From Sanguinoderma infundibulare (Eukaryota > Basidiomycota > Agaricomycetes > Polyporales > Polyporaceae), in NCBI GenBank assembly GCA_032821775.1, contig JAVLRN010000005.1:2604001-2668000 (forward strand): a DNA stretch of 64,000 nucleotides, given 5' to 3'. The position numbers were made by a program, and so were the translations under genes. The notes under the pieces are model-generated. The model was given only the letters and a program-made list of their open reading frames with translations. It was not told where the DNA came from and did not search any database. Shown in pieces: positions 40,480 to 54,381 of this stretch. How positions within the stretch are numbered: the stretch's first letter is position 1; each line of letters begins with the position of its first letter.

Positions 40480-40879
40480 GGCGGGCTCGTGCTGGTCGTG
40501 TCCGGGTCGTGTGTGTAGTGGAGGGGAGCGGGAGATGTCGACGGGGGTTGGGAGCCTGTAGCCGGCGCTGGGATGCGGATGGGCGGGCCGGGGGCTGAGC
40601 CTGGCTGTTCGGACGGGGTCGATCAGGCTTACAACCGCCTAAGGCGACCGAGACCGGCTCTCCAACGTCGTTCAGACTCTCATCCTCGTCGCCTTCTCCC
40701 TCCGCGTTCACGATCTCTTATGTGTCTCTAACGGTCTCTGCATGTTCCCAACTCCCTCTCCGGCCGATACTGCCATCCTTAATCGCCTCCGAGCTCTACG
40801 GCCCTGTTGATTAATCTCCCAATTGACATACTAGTCTCCTGGCCGCCGTCCCGACGCTCGCTACAACACACCCTCCATC
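40480..40879. promoter_or_regulatory. Divergent intergenic region, PhoD-like / formin
   Basis: 400 bases between divergent starts. Open frames cross it on the minus strand but are low-complexity Ser/Pro/Arg and unsupported. Must contain both promoters; no element identified. Confidence 0.45.
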
Positions 40880-43800
40880 ATGGAGACCCTCTTTGGAAAA
40901 CGCCGGAATAGACCTCGCCAGTCCTCCATCGTCGGTCAAGACGGGAATGAACGCTTACGCCCTCTCTCCGGTGCCTCTGTCGCCACTACCCGCTCAGAGT
41001 CCACTCGCGGCTCCCGCTATGCCTCCTCCGTCTCCCCTTTCGAGCCTCACCACCACCTCTCAAACTTGTACAAGCATACGTCGCCCACAGACGAGTTCAA
41101 CTTTCCCCGTCCAGAAAATGACGGCGAAATCGAGATCCTCTTTGAGAATATTATGCGCATGCGAGGTCTCGACGACCTCCAACATCTCCCTATCGACCAG
41201 AAATGGCACATCGTCTACAATGATGAGCAGATGCGTTGGGGCGAGGAACGCAAACGCGAGGAGCAGGCTCGCAAGCAGAACGACTCCGGCCAACCCCCCG
41301 CATTCATCGAGGGCACCCCCGAGTGGTACATCAAGAGATTCATGGACCGCACAATAACCCCAAAGCAAGCCTCCAGCTTGCACGTCTCCATCCGGAGTAA
41401 GGAGATGAGGTATTTATCCATCACCTCCCCCATCTCTGCTACCCACAGCTCATCCCCGATCCACAGTTGGTTCCGGCACTTTGTTGGCCTCCAAGGAACA
41501 TCAGTTCTCGGCCAAGCCCTGCAGAACATCAGTCGTAAGGGCGTACAGAGGTCAGCCCATCCGTTTGCCAACAAAATGCCCGTGCTAACATTAAACTAGG
41601 CGGAAAGAGGATATCGAGCTAGAGAACGAAGTAACGAAATGTTTGAAGCAGATTCTCAATCACCATGTGCGTTCATCCAGCTTGTTCCCATCCGTCCCTA
41701 ACTTTCATCCCATTGTAGTTCGCTGCAGACGACGCCCTTAGCCATCCTACGATCCTGTCCCAAATAGCCTCCGCCCTCAACACCCCTCATCTCCCTACTC
41801 GAAAGCTTCTTCTAGACATCCTCATTTTCTTGGATTACTACGATGACGGCAAAGTACACAACCTTGTCCTCAGCGCTCTCGAGGCCCTTAGCGCGGCCAA
41901 TAACGAGGCCGGTAGCCCTTATGCCTACTGGTTCAAGTCCCTCGAGACTGCCCTCGCTGGGAGAGGCAAGATGGGCACACTCGTCGGTGCGAGCGACGAG
42001 GTCAAGCGACATGGCGGCATCGACCCCTCACTCAATGAGTACACGGTGCGTCGCCCGCTGCTCTCCTACCTTCCTGTCTTTCATCTAACACATCCTCGGT
42101 GGGCAGGTTGGCAACTTGATTTTAATCAATAGCATCATGGAGCACAGCGAGGACCTCGACATCCGCGTTCACCACCGTGCTCAGATGGAAGCCTCGGGGC
42201 TGCAGAGCATCCTTGAGCATTGCCGCTCTTTCGGTCTCCCGCTCATCGACATGCAGCTCCAGAAACTCCAGAACATCCTCGATGAGGACGAGGCCAAGCT
42301 CAAGGAGCGCGTCGACCAAGAGATTCTCCGTGACCTCGCGAACCCCGAGGACGTCTACAACGCCCTCCGCGCCAAGACGTCCGACTCCAAGGCCAAGGAC
42401 CACTTCCTGTCGATCATGCAGCACATGCTGCTCATCCGCGAGGAGGGTCCTGCGCTCGCGCACTACTATCAGCTCATCGACTCACTCGTCGCGGACGTCG
42501 TGCTCGACAAGAAACTCGTCGGTGCAGAGCAGCGCCTCGGACATTCGGTCGAGCGCATCATTGCGCAGTTCAACGAGGCAGACAGACACCAATACCTTGA
42601 AGACGAGCTCGTCAAGGCCAACGCCGCCGCGCTCCGCTTCCGCCTTGAGAAGGAGGCGCTCGAAGATGAGCTCGCGCAAGGCGAGGGCGGGCTTGTCGGC
42701 TCGCTCAAAGCCAAGGTCGCGCGGCTGGAGGAGAAGCTCGCGATCTCGCGTGAGAACACGCAGAAGGTCCAGGGGCAGATGGAGGTGCAGAAAGCGGGGT
42801 ACGAGGAGCAAATCGCGCAGCTCGAGGCGCAGATCATGGAGCTCTTCCGGATGCTTAAGGAGGTGTCGAAGGGCGTTGGCAGGATCATCGACCACGCCAA
42901 CGCTGGCGGCATGGATCGCAAGACCCTCATCGACACGCTCGAGAAACACTTCCAGCGCGACAAGACGATTAGCATCCTCGAAGGACGATCTGCACACAAA
43001 CACCGCGATGGTAGCGGGGGCAGCAGCGAAGTGGGAGACGGGACCGAGGACGAAGAAACTCCCAGGAAGAATGGCAGTCTGCGGAGGAATCAGAGCTCCA
43101 CGAGAGGGCGGAAACAACCGCGCATGGAGAGAATATCTGAGGGCCAGAACGGACGCTCGTCCCAATTCATGGACGCCGACGATGAGATTGAACAAGAGCA
43201 GATCCAGCAGCAGATTGCTGAGGGTGCTATGGTTCGTATGTTGCTCCTGCGATTTGTTCTTCAGTTAACGGGTTTCGATAGCACAACGTCCGTGATGGCG
43301 CGTCTTCAAGTCCCAGGAGCGTCCGAACTCCATCACGCAGGAATAAGAACCTCCCAAGAACACCGCTTGGTAGTGCGTGTTCTTTCCTGTATTTCCAGGG
43401 TGTGTGCTTAAACTTCGCCTCTTAGCGCACTTTGTCGCAGACCCGGATAGTCGTAGTGTCTCGCTGGCCCAGACGACCGACGATTTCGATGGCGATAGTT
43501 ACTTGCGGAGATCAGGTTCAACACGCAGTGTCTCCTCAAATCACACAACCGAGGCAACGTCCATCAACTCCGATCTTTCGCTCGATACCACCGGAAAGCT
43601 CTCACCCGACCAACCTCAGTCCCTGGCCGAACAATTACGAAGGCATCTCACAAAGAGAGGTCGCCCGCCATCCGTGCCCAGCCCGCTCAACTCGCCTCTC
43701 CCTGACGAATCCGCACCTCCCCTCCCATCGACTCCCCCTCCGCCACCTGGTGCAGATGCTCCTCCGCCTCCACCTCCCCCACCTCCACCTCCACCCCCTC

Positions 43801-46066
43801 CGCCGCCGCCGCCACCACCACCACCACCAGGCGCCAAAGGGTTTGGCATACCTCCCCCTCCCCCTCCTCCTCCCCCCGGTGCCCCGCCTCCTCCTCCTCC
43901 TCCCCCCGGTGGCAAGAACTCGGCACCATCGTCGGGACCTGGCTCGTCGCGAACGTCCATGCTGGGTGCGAATATCCAGAACCTGCTGGCGGCGCGCAAA
44001 GGTATCTCGATCGCGGCAAGCACGAAGATGAAGCAGCTCCAGTGGGACAAATTGCCGCCGCAGCAGGCGGAGAAGACGGTGTTCAAGGGGCCGACCAAGG
44101 AGGACGAGTGGGTCCAGAAGCTCTTGGACGACGGTGTCTGGCAGGCGATGGAAGAGGACTTCAAGGCGAAGCAGCTCGTTATCAACTTGATGGGTGCGTT
44201 CAGTTTTCATGTCGTTCTGTTTAGCGTGTTTGCGGGTGTGCAGATGCACTGAGCGCTTTGTATAGCGAAGCAGAAGCGCGCGGAACTGAAGTCTGTGCTC
44301 GATCCGCAGACCAAGAAGCGAGTCGGTGTGTAGATTTGACAGGATATCGGGCAGTAAAAAGACCCACTAACAACCCCGCGCAGAGATCCTCATCCAAACC
44401 GTCAAGAAGTTCCAGCCCGAGGAATTGGCGATCCGCATCCGCGACTTCGATCAGGAGGTCTGCAGCCAGGTGTTCCTGAGCGAATTGAAGCCCGTGCTGC
44501 CCAATCCAGAGCAGGTCGGCACGCTCCGCTACTTCATGTGTCTCCGGGACAAGGTTTGACCGACGGTTGTTTAGGTCGGAAAGCTCAACGTGTACCGCAA
44601 CGCCGATCCGGAAGAGCTTGCAGGATTGCATCCCTCAGATCGACTGATGGTGCAACTGATCAAGATTAACCGACTCGGGCCTCGCATCGAAGGCATGCTA
44701 TACAAGTGCGTCTTCGACGAGACGTGGAGCCTTCTTGACGATGTCAGCGCTTCTTTGTATGGCCGTGATCCAACTTTCGTTTCTAACGTCGTTGCAGAGC
44801 GCGCGCAAGCTGTCACAAGCTGGGAAGTCACTTCTGGACGCCAAGCATCTGAAGGAGTTGCTCAGTGTAGGGTTATACCGTGTTTTCGTCGAGGAACAAG
44901 GGCAACGGCTGATCTAGATATCCAGCTGATCTTGCTCATTGGAAACTACATGAACGGCACTGGCGTCAAGGGTGGCGCGTTTGGTTTCCGTGTCAGCAGC
45001 ATCAACAAGCTTGTCGACACGAAGTCTCTGCATAACACCACGCTGCTTCACTTCCTTGAGAGAACGGTCGCGGGGCATTTCCCTGACATGGAGGCCTTCC
45101 TTGACGAACTTGCCGCCCCTGCTGAAGCGTATCGAGGTGAGTTGTTTGGCGATTGTCGTCATTCCGCGCTCTGATGCTAATGCTGCTGCAGTCAACCTGC
45201 AAGACGTCCGGAAGAGCTTAGGCGAGCTCCGAGAAGGGCTGAAGAACATCCGCAAGGAGCTCACGGATAACTTCTCCGAGATGGATATCAACGACAAGTA
45301 CGGCAAGCAGATGTGGTCCTTCGTCGGCAAAGCCACCAGCCAGCTGGAAGATCTCGTCGACGATGTCAACCATGCCGAGAACACCTTCACCGAAGTCGTT
45401 AAATACTACGGAGAAGATGATAAGAACATGAACTCGGCCGAGTTCTATGGTATCTTTAAGACCTTTGTCACCTCGTACAAGGTTTGTCTCTTCGCGGCAT
45501 GTCGAGCGAACTTCCTTGACACTGTCTTTCAGAAATGTCGATCGGACAACTTGGCAATTGTAGAGGAGCGTGAAGCGACAGAGAAGCGTCGGCAGGCGGC
45601 GGAGGATGCGCGATTGAACAAGCTCAAGCAGCAGGAGGCCAACCCAGAGCAGGTCGAGGAAGACAACGCTGCGCTGGATAACCTGCTCGAGAAGCTGCGG
45701 AATGGAGACAGTGTTGGCCGCAAGGCCCGGCGGGCGCGAAAGAGCGTTTCAGCTCGCCAAACAGCCGCACCGCTCACGCTCAACACTGACCTTCTCCTTG
45801 CTGCCAAGTCTGGCGACGAGACGGTCGACATCGCCCGCGACATGCTTATGCGTCTCAAGTCGGACGGCTTCGACGCCCTCACGCCGACAACACCGACTGC
45901 TCCAAGCATGCGGCGGTCAAGACGCAAGAGGGATTCCGAGGGGGTGGCAGCATTGGCGGCGCTGGGTGAGAGCATACAGCCTGACGGGATCTCGCGAGAA
46001 GACTCTAAATCCCCGGCGCCCTCGATCTCATTAGACTCGATAGAAGAGCATCCTACTACTGGTTAA
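40880..46066 (+). CDS. BNI1: Formin (FH1-FH2 actin nucleator)
   Basis: Diaphanous-related formin that nucleates and elongates actin filaments for polarity and cytokinesis. About 1,500-1,600 residues. N-terminal GTPase-binding/FH3 region: RPENDGEIEILFENIMRMRG, GTPEWYIKRFMDRT, SHPTILSQIASALNTP. A coiled coil lies at 42,600-42,880. The FH1 domain at about 43,720-43,920 is a polyproline tract interrupted by Gly/Ala. FH2 starts near 44,020 (STKMKQLQWDKLPPQQAEKTVF) and continues through LGPRIEGMLYKCVFDE, LLIGNYMNGTGVKGGAFGF. The autoregulatory DAD is visible as LDNLLEKLRNG followed by KARRARKS. TAA ends at 46066. Convergent with the M1 aminopeptidase. Confidence 0.95.
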
Positions 46067-46297
46067 CTGTATCGTCAGTCATTGCCTCGTATCCATCACA
46101 TACATGGTTGTATACCCGTGACATTATATAGCGTATCGCTCTCGACATTGCTGCCTAGTTTTTCTCCGTAGTCTACACTTTGTATTACAATTTATATGTC
46201 TGGCCTTCTCTTATTGCGACGCTGGGCCGAGCAAGGACTCTAGTCGTTGGAAATTTACGCTATATGTACACGGGGAAAGTCTAGCAGGACGAATGGA

Positions 46298-49200
46298 TCA
46301 AAGTTTCGAGTCGCGTCGCTCCAACCATTGCAGCAGCTCTCCAGTTGCACTCTGATGTCCCACAAATGAGACGCGATACTACAATCCGATTAAACGAGCG
46401 AGTAACATACCTTCACCCATGCCGCACGAGCATGAATTGAATCAAGGGTTTGCTTGAGAGCCATCTCGAACTTTGACGTGTCCTTGTTCTGCAGAAGTGA
46501 GCGTCAGCTAAGGCGAATCATATGAATATGTTTGAAGAAGTGCGTCACCTTGAAGAAAGCAGAAGTTTCCTCGTAATCCTTTTCAGACGACAAGCTCATG
46601 AAACATATCTACAGGATGAGAGGTCAAAGGATGTCGTTAACCAGACTGCGAAAATCCGTACCTCGATCCACCGGATCAGCCCGAAGTTGCCAGCGTAGCG
46701 CTTCTCGAACTACGAGGACGATGGCGTTCAATGCAACCGTCACCTACCGGAAGGACCACGACTTACAGTAGCAAAGTGCTCCTTGAACTTCTGCGCAACG
46801 AATTTCCTTGTCAGGTAGTTTCGCTGCAAGCCACCGGCATAGTAGAACGTGTCCTGGTCGCGGGCTTCGTTCAAGATAAATTGAAACGTCTCTTCTGCAA
46901 GCCCGAGGTCTTTGCTGGCACCCATGGCCCGCATCGCGGACAGACCCTGGAAGGGGTTCTTGGGCTTGGAAGCGATGCGCCGGATGGCCTCCCACTCCGG
47001 CCTACCGCCTTCCCGTACGGCCTGAACACAACTCTAAGTAAATGTCGAACGGAAGGAAGTTGGCGAATTGCACATACGATCCGGAAGATTACACCGGTTA
47101 GATCGCTGGGGATCTTGGAACCGTCACCAGTCTTCAGCAAGTGGTCGAAGCGACTCTTCAGTTCGTTCACGACCCTGACACCCACCCATCGTTAGAGGAT
47201 ATAACTATTAATACACGCCGTGCGACATACCACGGATCGCCTGCATCGGCAGATTGCTCAATAGCCGTCGTCCGCAGCTGCTGGATGTCATACGAGTCGG
47301 AGTCAGAGTACTCGAACCCATATCGCTTGACCAGAGGAACGAAGAGCTCCTGCGCTGGATGGTCAGCGAGAACCTATCCTTTATACGCTCCAAATTCCCT
47401 ACCCTCCTGAAAGCGTTCAGCTTCTCGACAACTTGGCTGTCCTCAAACCACGTCGAAGCAATTAGAGACAGATTGCTGCCAATCGCAGTCCAGACCAAGT
47501 CTGCGGCAATAGGTATGGTCAGACGGAAGTTGGCCGTCCGAGAGGCAGGAACGACCACGCACGCTCTTTCTCATTCTTCAACGTCTCGATGAGGCCGAGC
47601 GCACTGCTCACAGGTGCGTATCCGGCTTTAGCGGCGGCCATTGCGTCGTAGACGAGCCCGATCCGGTCCGAAAGGGAGAACGGCGAGTTCTCGCCTGCTG
47701 CTTGCTGCCCAATCTTGACGAGGCGCTCGGCGGGATAACTTGTCGCGTCTGGGACCACATCAGACTTCTGGTACAAATAACATGCGACACGGCTACCCAC
47801 AGAAGCCTGTCGTGTCTGCGTTGATCTTGTAAGGTTTACTCGTGTCCAGCGGAATGAACTTCTCGCGCTCATCCAGAAGGATGTCCTTGTTCAGCGCCGC
47901 CTTGCCATCCTCGCCAACAGTCAACACGTTGATAGGTATGGTCCTTCATGGTGGTCAGATGAATTGCATCTGCGATTGTTTGCACTTACCAGATTGTCTC
48001 GTTATCCTTGGCGTCTGCGGGGCCGGTCTCCAAGAACCGGTCCTGCCTAAGATGAATACCGCCTTCTCTCTCGGTGACCGTAACGATGGGGTAACCGATC
48101 TTTTCGAGCGTTATTATTAAACGTCGCACAAAGAGCAATTCATCTCACCTTCTTCACCCAGTTATCCATCATATTGGGAATGTCCAAATCTGAAGTTCTT
48201 TTCGTTACGACAGCGGGGAAATGCGTGGAAAAAGGAATCATACCTGTTGCGGCTTGGATGCCCTGCCAAAGGTCTTTCGTCACGCTGTTCTTGTACATGT
48301 GCTTCTTGAGATAGATAGAGACGCCCTTGAGGAATCGTTCCTCCCCCACGTAGCTAGCCAGCATACGCAGCACTGAATATAGTCAGATATGAGGGGTGGC
48401 TACTACAGGAGCTCAAAGAAGCGCACCTGAAGCCGCTTTTGCGTAGGAAAGGGAGTCGAATATCTAAGAGAGATATTAGGAGCGTTGCGGTGAACATTTC
48501 GCTGCCAGTCACCTGGTTGATCATATTGGCATCAGGGCATTCGACCTCGACAGGATGCGAAGAAAGCTTGGCGTCCAGCGAGCGAGCTTGATAGAAGTTC
48601 GAGGTCAGGAACTCCGAGTCGAGCTTCCACTCCGGGAATACCCTGCCGCGAGTGCTCAATATCATCAGCGCCTCATAAATGTGTGCAACCCAACTTGTCT
48701 GCAAATGGGCTTGTAAATGGGCTCAGTTTAGTTTGAAGTGTAGCGCAACTTACCGAGAATGATCTTCTCCCCCATCTACACAATCCAATTGACATGTCAG
48801 TATTGTCCTTATTTCCGTCTCGAGATAAACTTACAAGGGTCGCAAAACCTACAATATAACGCTCAGCTTCCAATACTATGCAAGGTTAAGAACAAACCCA
48901 CCTTCGTTCAGGTAGAGGTTATCCCACCACTCCATCGTTGTGATATTGCCGAACCTAACGGCCCAATTATTTCGGTCACAAGGCTCGAGGTTCGAAATAA
49001 AAGTTTACCACATGTGGGCCACTTCGTGGCTCTGTGTTGTGGCGATATTTTGCTTTGAGTGGATATCCGCAGATGCTGGGTCCAGAAGGAAAGCACTCGT
49101 TCTACCTGTAATCAAGCCCTGGAAAAAATGTGTCAACCCACCTACTGGTCAGTAAACACAGTCTGCGTACCCAGTTCTCCATCGCCCCTGATCGAAATAA

Positions 49201-50652
49201 ATTAGCATCGTCAGGACAGCGGCCATACGGTCATTCGGCATACCAGAGTCAAAGTCGTTCGCCTAATAGACGGTGTGAGTAGCCAAACCAGTCCGCCCCA
49301 TTCGAAGGTGCTTACCACCAGAGTGTCGAGCTTTGGCAAAGGGTACTCGATATCGAATACTTGCTCATACAAGGGAAGAACCTTGCGCTTGATGTCAAGG
49401 GCGAATTGCGCCTGGGAGATGACGTCCGGCGTTGCTATATCCCCACGTCAGCACCGGCATGTGTCATACTTTGTGAACCGTGCTCACTGTAAATGCGGAG
49501 CGGTCGGACTTTGCCACTCAGCGGGCTCTTGTACGAGTCCTCCAAATAGACGAACGGACCATTCGCGTAGGCAATGAGGTACGTTGAAACCTGCCATAGG
49601 AACAATGTAAGCTGCAGAACAACGAGAGTTTCCACAGAAGCAAAACCTACAGGAGGTGTGGTCTCGAAACGGGTGACCTTCCACTGGCCCGGGTCAGACA
49701 ACGTCGCCATCTTCTTGGCAAGCCAAGAATCCTTATCGACGGTCTCTGGCCTGTACACCTCTTCAGATACGGCGGGCATGTTGCTCAAGTTGACGGAGTT
49801 GACCCGAGAGACGAGCGTGACGGCGGCCGTCGCCTTGAGCAGCGGCTCGTCCCAGCAGGGGAACGCCCTCCGGGCTGCGGTCGGCTACAAATGATCTGGT
49901 CAAGACTTGCAGAAAAATGAGTACATGCACGAGGATACCTCGAACTGCGTCAAGGTATACTTGAGCTCGCCGTCCTTGCCGCCGGTGGACTGGTAGTAGC
50001 CCATCATGTCGCCGGTAAGATCGCCCTTGAAGGGGATCGACAGCCGAGCTTGGGAGCCAGGCGGAAGAGCCTTGGAGAAGAAGAACGTCCCCCGCTCGTT
50101 CCTGTCGTCAAAGTCGCGAGTGTGGTCGTTCTGGACGCCGCGCAGGGCTTCGGAGTGGAGCGAGGCGTCGCCCAGCTCGAGGTTCGCGGTGTTCAGGACG
50201 ATCTTGGAGGTCTCCTTGATGACCTGCAAGCTGCAGTAGACATCAATTCGTGCAAATATGCTATGCGCTTCGAGCCCTTACTCTACGTGGACGATGCCCT
50301 CGAACTTGTCGTTCTCGAGGTCGGTCCAGACGGTGATGTCATAGTGACTCGGCTTCAAGTCCGTCGGCAGGCGCAGATCGCCCACATCCCGAGGCGTTGC
50401 ATCCGAGGAAGGCATGCTGAAAGAGAAAGGAGTCGTATAGCAATTCCTGACGTGCAGGAGCGGTACGGCCCGAGGCAGGTTCTTTGGGGTGTGGTTGCGC
50501 TGCTCGCTCGAACGGGTGGACAGGAGGCGGGAATCGACGACAGTGCTAGGCGTATTTCGGGAGACAGCTGAGAGAGATGCCTGTGCAGAGAGCAGAGGAC
50601 GAGGACGAGTGAGGAGGGCGAGGTTTGTCGTGCACTTCTTCATGCTCTCCAA
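46298..50652 (-). CDS. APE2: M1-family zinc aminopeptidase (Ape2/Aap1 type)
   Basis: Puromycin-sensitive-type aminopeptidase. Motifs split across short exons: exopeptidase motif [20 protein letters not shown], zinc motif [13 protein letters not shown] with HExxH and the third ligand in NLYLNEGFATL, and the C-terminal ERAP1-like helical region ([37 protein letters not shown]). The frame ends ...LERRDSKL with TGA at 46300-46298. The start at 50652 adds an Arg/Ser-rich leader ([19 protein letters not shown]...) that could target mitochondria or be cleaved; a downstream Met at 50415 ([17 protein letters not shown]) would give the cytosolic core alone. Both starts could be used, a known theme in this family, but that is not demonstrated here. 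Confidence 0.92.
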
Positions 50653-51256
50653 TCGCGGACCGAGGTGTCGCTGTACAGATCGCTTCGGCTATCGCCGCCA
50701 GCCGACGTGTCAGCGCATTCCTCGCCATGTCGCCCCCGTTCAGTCCAATTCGCTTAGATACGATGGCAAAGAGATCTCAAAGTGATCTCACGAACGAGAT
50801 CAAGTTGGTAACCACCACGAATCCACACCAGACTCTACGCATAGCCAGGGCTTCACTACGAGCCGTTAAATGTATAGTAGCAAGGTACCTAGATACACAT
50901 ATACGTTGCAATGCAACCGAACTCTTCCGACTCCTCCTTCCACGACGGTCGACGTCCAGAGCCCAGAGCAAAGCCCATATACCACACTCGGTATTTAACC
51001 GGGCAAGGAAAGGGAAGCGGATAAAGAGACGCTATCTCACAACAAAAGCAACAGCAAAAGACGTACAACGAAGGACTAAACAGATGACGTGCATGGAATA
51101 AAGAGACAAAACAGTGCATTTCAATCTGACTCTGGGATTCCGGAAGGGCAAGGAGATGAAGAGCATGAGCGTAGAACAGGGGAGCGTCTTAAAGGAGAAC
51201 ACGGCATGGGTGGGAGGGGGAGAAAAGCAGATGCACGTAGAGCAAACAAAAACTCT
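50653..51256. other. Intergenic: aminopeptidase upstream / RSP5 downstream
   Basis: About 600 bases between tandem minus-strand genes. Lower in GC around 50,740-51,100. No gene, repeat or RNA recognised. Confidence 0.45.
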
Positions 51257-54200
51257 CTATTCTTGACCGAACCCAACCGTTTCCCTGGGTTCATGCCGTC
51301 AGTAATAGTTGACAAGGAAGGAGCGAAGCAACACTCACTCTACGGCCCATGTCAGCTTCTGTTCCAGCGTCTCGTAGTCTTTGTACGGCGGAAGATCGAT
51401 ACGGTTGAAGCACGTATGACTCTTCGGCAGCTGGTTCGGGTCGCCCGACTTCTCGATCGTGAACCGCCGCGGCCCGTCCGAGCCTTGCAAGTCCTTGAAG
51501 CCATTGACCGGTATACGTGACGTACCAGTTGCGAACTGGAGCAAGCGCGACTTCCGTTCCGGTGGCCAGCTGCGTACACACTTCCAGAACCACTGCACCA
51601 CCTCGTCGTTAACTTCGTACCCACGGTAGTCCGTGAACTTAATCCAGTCGTCGCTGACGCCCGGCCCAGTGTCAGCAAAGGGGCCGTGCTAGAAAGAACG
51701 AAAAAAGCTGCTTACACATCAATCTCCGACATGCCACCAATGAGCAGCTCCAGCTCGCGCTCGTCGAACACGTTGATCAGTTCCTGGGGAATGAGTTCGG
51801 AGAAGCCGGACATGAAAGCGTCGAACTGCTCCTTCACACGCTTCGAGATACGGTACTCCACGATCGCACTGACGTAGTCCTTCTTGTTCTCCTCGGTCAC
51901 AGGAATGTCCGCACCTCCCGGCTTGAGTTCGACGGTGACCATCTCGCCGAAACGCTCCTCGGTCGTCGTGAACGTCTCGTCGATGACGTCTGTGATGTCG
52001 TTCTCACTGCAGAGTAAGTCAGTTCAACCGATGAATGAAAAAGTAACCCTGTGCACGTACAGCATCCATGTGAGACCACGGTGAAGCTCCGCATCCACAC
52101 TCTCGAGATCAGCGATGGTGACCTTCTTGCGAAGGATCATCTTGTAGAACGCAGTGACGAAGTACGCATCCAGGAAGCGACGATGGAAGATACCCAGGCC
52201 CAAGCAGCGACCGATGAACTTGAAGTAGTTCAAGTGCTCAGGGTTGACGCCTGACGCCGGATTGATCTGAAGCGTGTAGTTGTCGTGCGCAGAGTACTCG
52301 AACAGGCAGTAGAACGGGTTGAACATCTCGTGCGAAAGCAGGAAGAAGAATTCCCTGTTTGCACGTCAACAAATGTGATCCAGGCGCTCATTCAAGCCAA
52401 ACCACGCACCTAGAAAGACCTCCGTAATCCAAACCGTCCTCGCCCTCGAACTTGATCATCAATCTCTTCTTGAGATCGTTCGGCGTCTGGCGCATGATCT
52501 CCGCGTAAGAGTCCTCGAAGATATGGTTACGCCGGACCTTGATCTGGCAGTTGCCCGGCTGGTTGCGCATCGCCGGCTGCGAACGGAAGTAGATGAGCTT
52601 CCTACGGAAGTCGCGCTTGTACTGCGGCACGTTTGCATCGAGCGTCGACGGCAAACGAGGATCGTCCCACGTGGTGGTCTTCGTGTTGTGATCCACGAAG
52701 TACACCCTCGCGGTGGAAGTAAGACGCATCTCCCAACCAGACGGCAGCGGTCCAAGCTGAGATATGGTCTGGGGCTGCAAGGACGAGTTTTGGCCGTTGG
52801 GGCCCATGACTCGAATGACGGTCTGCCGACGAGGATCAACCCATGTTGTTGTCCTCGTGTTGTGGTCGACATAGTAAGGCCTACCCTGGAGGGTATGACG
52901 CTCCTCCCATCCAGAGGGAAGAGGACCAAGGCCGCCGGATGCAGACGCGGCAACGTTGGCTGTAGCGTTGGTCTGCTCCTGGGCAGTGACAGAGCCAGTG
53001 CGGCCAACACCAGTGTTGTTCGCCTCCAGCATGTCATCTGCGAGGATACGACGGTTGTGTTGATTGCGGGCGGCGTTGGTCTCGCCATCTTGAGTGTGAG
53101 TGTTGACGGTCTGGTTGGCTGAGGGGCGGGTCCAAGTGGTGGTGCGTGTGTTGTGATCGACGTAGTATGTTCGGCCGAGGGGATCGATTCGGCGCTCCCA
53201 ACCCTGAGGAAGAGGTCCGTATTGATCCTCGTGCGGGTTGAAGTTACGGGTGACGGCATTGTTGTTGGACGCCGTCTGCGCAGTTGCACTGGCGTTAGTG
53301 GTGGCAGGCGTGACAGGGGCGGGCGTCGAAGCAGGTCCGGCGGAACTGACAGGACGAGATGTCGTCTGGGGCGACTCGGACTCGGCAGCGTTGGGAGCAA
53401 CATGCGGAACAGGCATGGTCATATGCGCGTCGTGACCGGGGGGTGGCGCGCTGGCGCTTGGGGTACGAGAGAGAGAGCTTCCGGTAGCGAGGTTGGTGTT
53501 GCTGGCACTGGCGGATGGCGCAGCAAGTGAAAGGTTACCGAGGGCCTCGGTTACTCCGCTAACCTGAGAAGGGCCTGGGTTGCTGATGGGCTGGCTAACG
53601 TTAGTAGAGAGATAGATGATGAGCTTCCCATGAACGACGAGGTTGTCGTTGGACTTTTTCAAGTCGAGGGTGAGCATTTCTGTCGCGGAAGATCGTCAGC
53701 ATAATGTGCAGATAGCGAGCGGTCTGGGGCGGATTAAGCAACTGCTGTGTAGCGGTCGCGGAAATGAACATCGGGCATATCTCTCCTGATACGACAAGCA
53801 TAAGGGGCTGCGGATGGCCATGCTTGATTGGAGGCCGACAAGGGATACAGCGCAGCGTGGACAGGATGATGCCATTGTGTGGAGAACCTCCAATGGTGCA
53901 GACAAACTCACCGTGGCCACCCAGCTCGAGGTCGATGACATCGCTGACTTTTACGTTGACGACACCGAGGAAACCCTGGTCCCGCTTCTTGAACTTGCGC
54001 TGGTCGAAGATCTGGACAGCGATGACGGAACTGTCCTTTACGGTGCTGCAGATGGTTTAGAGAGGTTTCATGGGCGTGAGATGGATGAACTTACATATCG
54101 AAGCTCTCGTTCCAGTATGGGTTGAGCGTCTTCTTCATGACGCTAGTCGTGTGGGTCTGCTCCGCATCGACGGTAATGACGGCAAAGGGGTCTGGGAGAC

Positions 54201-54381
54201 GAAAGACCTCGCGCTTGGACAGGCCATCGGCGGCGACGACTGGGCACTAATGAGGGAGAGGCTAGGTTGAGATAGGAGCGAAACATACCGGTAATCCTGA
54301 TGCGCTTCCTGGACGGAGGTTAAGCACGGTCGGTCAAGAGGAAGAGGAAGAAACGTACGGGCCACCCTGAGTTGCCGACAT
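51257..54381 (-). CDS. RSP5: Nedd4-family HECT ubiquitin ligase Rsp5
   Basis: E3 ligase for membrane-protein ubiquitination and endocytic sorting. About 850-900 residues. The start at 54381 reads [20 protein letters not shown] across two short introns, giving the C2 domain ([31 protein letters not shown]). A Ser/Pro/Ala-rich linker precedes three WW domains ([60 protein letters not shown]). The HECT domain follows, with [29 protein letters not shown] and the catalytic Cys in [16 protein letters not shown]. It ends [18 protein letters not shown] 51259-51257; the last exon is short and sits after an intron in the final Glu codon. C2-3xWW-HECT is diagnostic. Confidence 0.96.

Noticed and set aside
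42177..43268. 363-codon plus-strand ORF rich in Ser and Arg
   Set aside because: Shifted frame of the formin coiled-coil exons; no domain and composition is that of an off-frame translation.
43616..44249. Poly-Gly and Arg/Trp-rich minus-strand ORFs
   Set aside because: They are the antisense of the polyproline FH1 tract of the formin.
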